NCBI RefSeq assembly: GCF_029407905.1
Contig: NC_073630.1
Location: 39,829,001-39,893,000 of the forward strand
Length of the DNA: 64,000 nucleotides
DNA from: Bubalus kerabau
Taxonomy: Eukaryota; Chordata; Mammalia; Artiodactyla; Bovidae
Reading direction: 5' to 3'
Part shown: one piece after another, positions 55,968 through 64,000 of the stretch
Numbering within the stretch: position 1 is the first letter of the stretch
Layout of the letters: each line of letters opens with the position of its first letter
The notes under the pieces: model-generated
Database searches by the model: none
Seen by the model: the letters and a program-made list of their open reading frames with translations, nothing else
What the model was told of the DNA's origin: nothing
Program-made: the position numbers and the translations under genes

Positions 55968-56402
55968 GTTTAATAGATATACAAGGTCCTACTCTACAGC
56001 TCAGGGAACTATATTCATTATTCTGTGATAAACCATAATGGGAAAGAATATAAAAAGGAATTTATATTTAGTCTAACTGAATCATTTGCTGTATAGCAGA
56101 AATTAACACAACCTCATAATTCAACTATTTTGTTGTTGTTGTTTAATCACTAAGTCATGTCTGATTCTTTGCGACCCCATGGACTGTAGCCCGCCAGGCT
56201 CCTTTATCTATGGGATTTTCCAGGCAAGAATACTGGAGTGGATTGCCATTCCCTTCTCCAGGGGATCTTCCCAACCCAGGGATCAAACCCACATCTGCTA
56301 CACGGCATTCTTTCCTGCTGTGCCATAGATGAAACCAAAAAAATTTTTGGCTGCGCTTCCCGGTGTGTATAACTTCAACTATACTTTAATTTAAAAAAAA
56401 AA
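55968..56402 (+). mobile_element. Artiodactyl L1 3' end, interrupted by a Bov-tA
   Basis: Forward L1 3' UTR: taatagatatacaaggtcct, ataaaccataatgggaaaga, agcagaaattaacacaacct, then after the SINE acttcaactatactttaatt and an A tail at 56391-56402. The UTR is common in artiodactyl genomes. No ORF. Confidence 0.85.
56129..56373 (-). mobile_element. Bov-tA SINE, minus strand, inside L1
   Basis: Reverse Bov-tA (ctaagtcatgtctgattctt to a damaged head around 56300-56330). An exact 9-bp duplication, ttcaactat, at 56120-56128 and 56374-56382 spans it. The head end carries about 40 extra bases (56331-56373) unlike normal Bov-tA, including ggctgcgcttcccggtg. Confidence 0.85.
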
Positions 56403-56464
56403 GAATACTGTTTAAGTTAAATATTGTGTTACCTATGAAATTAAATGAATGAAACATCCTTTTT

Positions 56465-56790
56465 AGCTACTCTTCTCAAAATCCTATATATATTGCCTTC
56501 AGGACAAAAATCAAACTTCATCCTGTTGTTTGGAGCTCTCTGAGGTATGGTCACAGCCCACCCTTGTAGCCTTTTTCCTAATCTGCTTTCTGTCTCCATC
56601 CCACACTCCACAGGCCAGGCACATGCCATTGCTCTGGATTCTGAGGCATCCCTGCCTTTGTTCAAACCTTTCCCTCTGCCTGAGGTGCTTTTCTTCATAC
56701 CAGATGCAGCCCTATCTCCCTTCCAGCTTCACCTTAGATGGCACCATTTCCAAGATGCTTTCTTAGATCCCAGCATTTAGAAGGACTCCT
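56465..56790 (+). repeat. L2 LINE fragment
   Basis: Forward L2 text: tatattgccttcaggacaaa, gctctctgaggtatggtcac, tttccctctgcctgaggtgc. It underlies the plus frames 56530-56766 and 56547-56780, which are L2 read-through. Confidence 0.75.
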
Positions 56791-57063
56791 TCTTGTCTTC
56801 AGGTTTCCTATTAAGGACTTGCTGATTCTATCAAAGTCAGCCTGGTTTTGAAATTACCTGTGCACATGATTGTTCTTATGCTGTTCAATGCTTTTCACAC
56901 GATGGGTTCTCAGAGAATGTTTTCTGAATGATATTGGTCCTTGGTACACCAAGAAATCCAAAATTAGCATTGTTTGGATATGAGACCCAATGGCATCTTC
57001 ATGTCCTCACGGGTGCTGGCACTGTCATTAAGAAGTACACAGCTGGGTGGGTCCTCTTTAAGT

Positions 57064-57255
57064 CAGTCCTTCTCTAATTGTGGCCCTAGACCACCTGCTA
57101 CAGGAATACCTGGAGTCCTTGCTAAAATGCAGATTTCTGGGGTTCAGTTGAAATGTGATGGTTTAGAATCTCTAGGGGTAGGACTGGGCAATCTGATAAA
57201 AACAAGTATCCCAGGGTGATCCTCATGTACAGACACTTAGGTTTGAGAGCTTCTT
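57064..57255 (+). mobile_element. MER20-like hAT-Charlie MITE
   Basis: cagtccttctctaattgtgg start, then ctaaaatgcagatttctggg, gaatctctaggggtaggact, ending ggtttgagagcttctt. Same family as 15773-15946 in the opposite orientation. Confidence 0.75.
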
Positions 57256-57599
57256 CTCTAATAGGATAGAGCAGGAGCGGGCTTTGGGGGAAGGTTTTTA
57301 GAGGAGAACATCCCTGAGATTTCTTCCCAGAGATTTTCAAGCTGATCCTGCTTGTCTGCTCAACATTCCTTGGCTTCTGCCAGTCCTTCAACCCTGCTTC
57401 ATGCGCCTGGCTATGCCTCGTGCTCCTGGAACAGGACTCGCCCTCTGTCTCTCCTTTCAGGAGATTGACAGCAGGGCTGTTAAGCTGATTCCCTGCAGTA
57501 TCTGCTGCTGGCACCTTTCAAGTGGAGAGGGGTGCCTCAGGTTTCAACAATAATCTCGCCTTTTCCCCATCTTCTCTTCTTTCCCGTAACCCCTGTGAG
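57256..57599. other. No gene recognised
   Basis: About 340 bp. Part of the 130-residue minus frame 57122-57514, which also runs through MER20 and has no domain; treated as chance. Confidence 0.4.
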
Positions 57600-57725
57600 C
57601 AGGTGATTATTTCTGTATTGTAGACATGAGAATTCTGAGGCAGGAAAATGTTGAGACCTGCTTAAGCCTCTGACATATTAATAGAGTTAATGTCAAAGCC
57701 TAGTCATCCAACCTGGCATCCCTAG
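57600..57725 (-). repeat. MIR-like fragment, minus strand
   Basis: Weak reverse MIR: attgtagacatgagaattct gaggcagg, then agcctagtcatccaacctgg. Confidence 0.45.
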
Positions 57726-58284
57726 AGACCATTTTGTCAATCAGTAAGTCAATCAATTAATCAACAAGTATTTACTGAATGTGGATTAGGCATCCAGAAG
57801 TGTCTTGTTGTAACATCTGCTGGCTGGGCTGGACCCTGTGCAGAGCTTGGTTCAGTGACCTTACATTCTCCCTGACCTAGGATCTAATTCTGTTCTGTGC
57901 CATCCACAGTTGCCTGCCTTTATGGTTATGTCAGGTTGCTCAGCTGTATTTCTCATGAACACCACCATTTACTACATAATTCTGTAGCCCTTCATGAAGT
58001 TAAGAGCAACAGAAGTAGGTCAGCTCCTGCAATGTGACCAGTTGTTCAGCAATCTTAATTTGATGTTGTTCATCTGAAAATGCTGGGTTTTCCTTGGACT
58101 TCCATTGAACTAAAATGAGAAACTCAACAAACAAGTGTATGACTCCATGAAAGAAAGTTTTTTTTCTTCTAGCCTGCCATTCTACGTTACACTCAGAAGT
58201 TCCCACTCGGAAGGCAGGGTGGGACAAGCTGAGAGGCTGGCACTGACACTTATCTGCTACCATGTGTCAGACAGACAGCGCGGG
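57726..58284. other. No gene recognised
   Basis: About 560 bp. A degenerate cagtaagtcaatcaattaat tract near 57741. The 87-residue minus frame 58000-58263 has no domain. Confidence 0.4.
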
Positions 58285-58452
58285 GACGCCGAGCTCGGTG
58301 CTCTGTGATGACCTAGAGGGGCGGGGTGGGGTGGGAGGGAGGCTCCAGAGGAAGGGGGTGTGCGTCCAGTTGTTGCTCATTCACTCTGTTGCACAGCAGA
58401 AACTAATACAACATTGTAAAGCAGTTATACTCCAATTTAAAAAAAAAACCCA
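58285..58452 (+). mobile_element. Artiodactyl L1 3' end
   Basis: ctcggtgctctgtgatgacc, a G-rich stretch, then cagcagaaactaatacaaca, ttatactccaattt and an A run at 58439-58448. A short, CpG-containing start (cgcggggacgccgagctcgg) precedes it. No ORF. Confidence 0.82.
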
Positions 58453-60009
58453 ACTCAGCATCAGTGACCTTCATTTTGACAATTTGAAATCCTTTTACAT
58501 GCTAAGATTTATTTTTAAATTCACCCATGTTCCCCAACCCTGTACCCCTTTCCCATATCAATAGGCAGACAGAATGTTCTTGTGCTCTAGGCCACATTTA
58601 CTGACACTTATATTTTCATTTCTTTCCTAACAGTCACATGGAGACCAGAGCCATAAATGTACAGCACAGTTTGCCATTTTCTACCAGCTTAGCTTTTTAT
58701 GAACCAAAGATAGTAAAGTAAGTTCGATGTATCTAAAAATGTCAACCCGAATGGGAAGTGCCAAGAGTGTCTTATAGGTTATCACACATTCTACAAGGTC
58801 ACTTAGAGTGTTGAAAATCAGATTTCAACCATAATAGGTTTACCTGTTGGGAGATAGTATCTGATCAAAGTCACCAAGGATGAGATCTGAAAAAATGATG
58901 GCCTTTTATCTTTCTTAGACCTAGAGTGTTTTTAAAAGTAGCTCAGCTGGCATTGATTGTATCAAAGGTGTGTAAGGGAAACACTGCTGGCCTGTCCCAG
59001 GTTTGAGAGGAGATAGCAGGCACATGTGGCCACTTCTACTGTGTTCAGTATACGAGTGGGCTAGGGTTAGAACTGGGCTGAGCCACCATGGGCAGCAGAG
59101 ACCAGTCCCTTACTGAGAGGGATTTTGGCCAGCAACTCTACCTCCACATCGTTCCACAGGCTATTTCAGGCTGACTGTTGTACATGCTCTTCCTTTTTCC
59201 ATCTCATCTAGCCGTTAAATAAATGCCCTGGCTGGATCAGAGGAACCAGGAAACACAATGTTACTCAGCATGCTATTGACATTTCCCCTAAAGCTTCCAA
59301 CAATTTCCCCTACCAACATCTCTGAAAGGGCCAAAAAATTCCAGTGGGGTGCTCTTAACCCATTCATGTGTGGTGCACTGTGTGCTATGTCTCACGTGGT
59401 TAAACCACCCCAGTTTCACTGAATTATGCCAAGACAAAGTCTTTTTTAGATATCTCATTATCCTTATCATTGTTCTAGGTGAAATTACAAATAAATAATC
59501 TCTAATGAGTTAATTATAGATATCCAAATGGATGAGTGTAAAAGTTAAAGGACTGGATCAAGTTCACAGAACAAGTTAATAAAGGTAGAACAGATGGAGA
59601 ACTAAGGTCTAAGTCCTTCTTCTAGAACTATGATAAAATTGCCTTTCTCTCAGAACACAGACGAACTCACTCAAAAAACATCAAGGCAAAGAAATCAAAT
59701 AATATGCTTTTCACTCTTTAGAATTTCACTTTGATTCAAAGATAATGTTGTCTTAGTTATTTCTAGTTTGACTTTTTTTCAGATTATTAAAATATCCAAT
59801 ATGTACCAGAATCATTGCTTTTAGACTCTTTTCTTAATACTGATGCATCTAAGAACAGACAAAGAATTAGGTGGCTGTTTAAATATACTAGCAGTGCTAT
59901 TGCTACGTTCCATTTTAATTTTTAAAATAGTTATTTTTATAGTCACTTATTGCATCTCTAGGGTTTTTTTCATGTTTTTCTATATTTATAAAAACATATA
60001 AGGACTATA
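58453..60009. other. Unique-looking sequence, no gene recognised
   Basis: About 1.56 kb, AT-rich to the right, no ORF of note and no repeat family recognised. Confidence 0.4.
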
Positions 60010-60145
60010 TTATCATCATAACTCTACAGAAAAGGAAAGTGACATAGAAAAGTTATATAACATGGAAAATAACTATCTCAGTGCCTGACGTGTAATAGTT
60101 CCTCAATATGTATTAGCTAAAATTATCATTATTTTCCCCAAGTTC
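60010..60145 (+). repeat. Possible MIR fragment, plus strand
   Basis: cagtgcctgacgtgtaatag ttcctcaatatgtattagct resembles the MIR 3' end. Weak. Confidence 0.4.
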
Positions 60146-61179
60146 ATACAAGCTACTAAATGGGGGAATCTGAGTTCAAATGCAAATAAAACAGAAGGCA
60201 TTTGGTACTATGCACACATAGCCTTGATTTCCAAACTCAATTTTATGAGCTAAAAGCTATTTTCAGCCTGTTTATTTGAGCAACTAGAGCAAATATTGTA
60301 TAAATTTTATTTGTCTGTCAATATCTCTAACATGAATTTAGATACATGTGCACCTGTGTCTTATTATTATTTTTTTCTGTTTTGGTTTTGTGTTTAGCTT
60401 TTCATTTTGTACACTGTCCTGTTTTTAAGAGCACTTTTAGGCCAAATAGGAAGCTCATTCTCCCTGGACATGGGAGGAAGGTGTTAATGGAGAGGCATAT
60501 AAGTGAAATGAAACAACCCTGTTGGAGGCAAGAGCAGGGAACTTCCCTAAAAGCCAAGGCTCCTAGCACAGCCTTATACAGCAGGTTGGCTGACACCTCT
60601 TTCTAAAAATAGGAATTGCTTGGACTCTACAAGGTGGGACATTTGGATTCTGTTTTATTTCTAACTGACATTTTAGAGAATGCATCCAGAATTTCTTTTA
60701 GGAAAGCACCAAGGATTGTTTCTGTATTTATAAGTTATTCTGAAGAAAATCTGTAAGAATTTGGACTTCTATTTGTAAATTAATAAATGACTGTACCTTT
60801 CATTTTGGCAGAAGGAAGGGATTCAGTTAACATTAAAATGAAGAGCTGCGAATCCAGACTCCCCAGCCCTTTTCCCTGGAAGCACAGATGTCAGAGCTAT
60901 AGGAGCCTCCATCTTGCCTCTGCTCAGGCGCCCTTCTCTGTAAGAGGCAGTGGCTGGGGAGCTTCAAAAGGCAATGTACACCTCCCTCTTCTTCTTCTTT
61001 CTCTTCTCTTTTTTATTCTTCCTCCTAAAGTTTAGTAACTTCAGTCTTAAAGGTCTCTAGACTTTCACAGAAGGTTCAACTTTGATTAAAGTTCTCTCAA
61101 CTGGTTCAGCGTGATTAAAGGTCACTCAACTGGTATGGATAAGCAGCAAGTCTCATAGTTTGCCTTTATTGATTAAAAA
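60146..61179. other. Unique-looking sequence
   Basis: About 1.03 kb. The opposed 86- and 64-residue frames at 60346-60606 and 60402-60596 overlap on opposite strands without a family. A C/T-rich tract lies at 60981-61025. Confidence 0.4.
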
Positions 61180-61192
61180 AAAAAATGAAAAA

Positions 61193-61513
61193 GGGCTTCC
61201 TTGGTTGTTCAGTGGTAAAGAATCTGCCTGTCAATGCAGGAGTCACAGGTTCAAACCCTGGTCCAGGAAGACCCCACATGTCATGGGGCAGCTAACTCCA
61301 TGCACCACAACTACTGAGCCTGTGCTCTAGAGCCTGGAAACGCCAACTACTGAACCTCGTGCCCTAGAGTCCACGCTCCACAAGAGGAGCTACCACACTG
61401 AGAAGCCCGTGCTGCAACAGAGTAGCCCCTGCTTGCCGCAACCAGAGAAAAGCCTGCACAGCAACGAAGACCAAGTACACCAATATGTAAATAAATTTAA
61501 AAAATTGCTTTTT
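61193..61513 (+). mobile_element. Long tRNA-Glu SINE (CHR-1 type), full length
   Basis: Head gggcttccttggttgttcag, B-box region aggttcaaaccct at 61247-61259, then the ccacaactactgagcctg-type repetitive body and an AAATAAATTT tail. Flanks aaaaaatgaaaaa (61180-61192) and aaaaaatgaataa (61514-61526) match 12 of 13. Same family as 3154-3461. Confidence 0.92.
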
Positions 61514-61526
61514 AAAAAATGAATAA

Positions 61527-62624
61527 GGTGGTCACACAAAAAGGAGTCACTGAATTAGGTCATAATGAGGCTTTGGAAATGTATTTGAATTCCTGAAACT
61601 GGTGTTCTTACCTACAAAATTTTATGTTTACACACGAGGCAGCTGATTTGGAAAGGCATCTTAGCCTAGTCTGGGCTGAGTCTCAAGCTGTGTTAGCCTG
61701 GTGCTCTTGCCAGAAGACTGAATACATTTGAAAGCATCAGGCCATGGGTCATGATTATGCCTGTGAGACCCTGTGCCCAACCTGGGGAGGATACTGTCAA
61801 CTTCTGGGGGACTGAACAGCATGTGCAGAGAGTTTTGGAGTACAGTGGGGAAGAGCTAAGGTTCTGGCAAGATTAAGACTGAGAGTCAGGACCTCAAACT
61901 GTGACTCAAATTGGCCTATGACTCTAAACTTGTTTGCACCATTCTCTAATTGTTTCGTGTGTGATCATATCTCCCTATCAAGCCCAAAAGAATCTGAAGA
62001 CAGAGCGCATGCTATTTTTGATTTCCCAAAAGAATTTGTCAGAGTCATGGGCTCACCTTGTGGACTGACTGACAACTCCTGGTAGTAATGACTTCAGCTG
62101 CAAATAAAGCAAAAGTGTTTATGTTCCAAGTAACAAAGGAGTGTGTCATGTGGCCATGCCTCTGTGGTGCTGTGCTGATCACTAAGACTGAAATACTCCA
62201 TGAGGCAGAAGGAAGTCAGATGCACTCAGGGCTGGGGAATCTTGTGGTGGAGACAAAAGAAACAAGGGGTTGGATTAAGGCTCAGGGACTTGGTGGAGGA
62301 GATCAAACTTGTGTTTAGGCCTGGGCAGAAGCCCTCTGGAGAGTGCGTGCTCAGTATTAGCAGCAGTCTTGGAGAGCAAGCCTTGAGGCCACAGAAGTCC
62401 TCTTTCCATCAGTAGACAGACCCAAATTCATTCATTCATATATTCTTTAACTCTGATGTTAAGTATGGCATGGGTCAGTGCTGTGGACATAAACATGTTT
62501 ATATGAATGGTCTTGGCTTCCAGGGGTGGTACGAACCAGCAAACAGATAATTATGATATCAAGCTTCCAACTGTATGACAGCATGATCTAATGGAAAGGG
62601 GTTTTGCAAAAGAGGGAAGAGGTC
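61527..62624. other. Unique-looking sequence
   Basis: About 1.1 kb. Overlapping plus frames 62088-62318 and 62200-62415 have no domain. Text near 62425-62560 (cattcattcatatattcttt) resembles an ancient LINE tail. Confidence 0.4.
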
Positions 62625-62815
62625 CTAGCTTTGGATCTAGGCTTTGACACCTATTACAGGTTGTGTGACTTGGATTTTTTGGGCCTGTTTCTTCATCTGT
62701 AAATCTGGAAAAAAGTACTATCTCTTAAAATTCTTGAAAGAATGAAAGGAGAAATATGTATAAATAGTCCCTGCCACAGTGCATGTGATAGAGTCTCAGA
62801 AAATGTTTGATCCCG
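62625..62815 (+). repeat. MIR SINE, plus strand
   Basis: Forward MIR: tttggatctaggctttgaca, ttgtgtgacttggatttttt, ctgtttcttcatctgtaaat, cctgccacagtgcatg. Confidence 0.7.
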
Positions 62816-64000
62816 TGCTCTATAAGAGTAGTATATACAATGTGGTGGGTGCTTAGAGGCAACAACCAATAGCTGCCCAAGAAAGGGGGGGGGGGCAGGG
62901 CTCTACCTAGGAATTAACACTTTTTGCTTAATCTTGAAAAAATAAGTAAGAAACTTGTTCGGTCCCTTATTTGGCACATGACTGCAGAGCACGATTATGA
63001 AGCAAGTATTGTATCAGAAGCTAGGGACACAGTGGTGAACAAAACAGATGTAACCCTGGTCCTCTCTCTGCCACAGGGAGGGGCAGGCCAAAACCAAACA
63101 AATAGACTCACTAAGGATAAACAGAGGTGCTGAGATGGGGGAATTGTGACTTTCAAATGTATTTAGGGTCTTTTGGCAAGAGCACTAGGCTAACGTAGCT
63201 TGGGACTCAGTCCAGCCCAGGCTAAGATGTCTTTCCAAATCAGCTACCTTGTGTGTAAACATAAAATTATGCAGGTAAGATCACTGATTCCATGGCTTCG
63301 AATTCTATTCCCAAAGCCATATCTGGCCTCATTCAGTGACTCCTTTTGGTGTGACCACCTTATTTATTTACTTTTAATCAAGGAAGGGAAATTCAAGACC
63401 TACTGCTCATAATCTACAACAGATGAGTGATCTTCTAGAGAAATTTTAATCAAAGTTGAACCTTCTGTCAAGGTTTGGAAACTCTTACAGCTGAAGCGAT
63501 TAGACTTTGGGAGAGAGAATTAAAGAAGAGGAGAGAGGAGTGAGAATGGAGAGAGAGAAAGAAACATGTTGCTGTTGAGGCTCCTCAGCCATTGACCTTT
63601 GCAGGGAACTCTGAAGGGCACTTAAGTTGAGCCATATTGGAGGCTCCTGGTGGCTCTAACAACTGTGCTTCCAGGGAAAGGGGCTGGGAGGATGTCAGTT
63701 CTGATATTAGCCAACAACCAAAGGATGGGAAGGCGTTAGCCATACAAAGAGAGAATGGAAGAAATAGCATGTACGTGTTTTCTAGGCAGAAATAGCGCGT
63801 ACAGTTGTCGTGAAGCAGAAAAGAGCTTGGCTGAGCAAGGACAAAATAGAAGAATAAAAAAGAAGGAAAAGACAGCATTTAATGAAGTTCAACAAAAAAG
63901 AATTCATGGGAATTCACTCCAGAGTTAGTAACATGTGCAGAGATGTAGAGTCCCGCAAGAGCCTGGCATGTTGAAAGTATTGGGAGAGCTTCACTGTGAC
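62816..64000. other. No gene; simple-sequence runs
   Basis: About 1.2 kb to the window end. A G run is at 62885-62896 and a purine-rich GAGA tract at about 63509-63565. The 97-residue minus frame 63585-63878 is leucine/serine/phenylalanine-rich but has no recognised family. Text near 63001-63060 (agctagggacacagtggtga) resembles ancient LINE tails. Confidence 0.4.

Noticed and set aside
57122..57514. A 130-residue minus-strand frame as a gene
   Set aside because: Its C-terminal end reads through a MER20 transposon and no family is recognisable.
58276..58345. CpG island promoter at the CpG-containing, G-rich stretch
   Set aside because: Most of it is the GC-rich part of an artiodactyl L1 3' end, so repeat origin explains the composition.

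Overview
This is nuclear DNA of a pecoran ruminant (cattle, sheep, goat, buffalo or deer type). The evidence is the repeat content: nine BovB (RTE-clade) LINE copies, many Bov-tA and Bov-A2 SINEs built from a tRNA-Glu head and/or BovB-derived units, cetartiodactyl CHR-type tRNA-Glu SINEs, artiodactyl L1 3' ends, and a 1.3-kb solo LTR of ruminant class II ERV type. Older mammalian repeats (MIR, L2, MER5A, MER20, Tigger, a MaLR/ERVL-like LTR) lie underneath. The sequence does not identify the species or chromosome. I recognise no host protein-coding exon and no functional RNA gene, so the window reads as intergenic or deep intronic sequence. Every long ORF I can explain is a fragment of a BovB or L1 ORF or a chance read through a SINE or LTR.

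Layout. 1-5.5 kb: a Tigger DNA transposon split by a tRNA-Glu SINE, a BovB 3' end, a Bov-tA, a CHR-1-type SINE, L2 pieces and MER5A. 6.4-14.4 kb: a dense retrotransposon cluster in which an old L1 3' UTR is split by a Bov-tA and a BovB, followed by another BovB, a 5'-inverted BovB with a perfect 10-bp target-site duplication (TSD), a 5'-inverted L1, two Bov-tA copies and a 2.5-kb BovB. 14.4-24 kb: mostly unique sequence with MER20, Tigger/MER2, MIR, a short BovB (14-bp TSD) and a Bov-A2 dimer. 24.4-28.9 kb: two BovB copies facing each other, the second 2.8 kb long and broken by a Bov-A SINE in its reverse-transcriptase (RT) domain, then a composite tRNA SINE. 28.9-34.4 kb: unique DNA, an old LTR and an L2 holding a MER5A. 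34.4-35.7 kb: the solo LTR. 36-64 kb: largely unique DNA with scattered SINEs, MIRs, L2s, L1 3' ends and one more BovB at 47.5-48.7 kb.

BovB supplies about 11 kb (about 17%) of the window, and eight of nine copies lie in the first 28.6 kb. All BovB ORFs are interrupted by stops, frameshifts, truncation or insertion, so none encodes a complete endonuclease-RT protein. The most informative signals are mechanistic: two neighbouring insertions with 5' inversions (twin priming), a SINE that landed in RT motif B and gave the RT ORF a SINE-encoded tail, converging BovB pairs able to form long hairpins, and the solo LTR with an intact 6-bp duplication. I found no convincing undescribed gene system.
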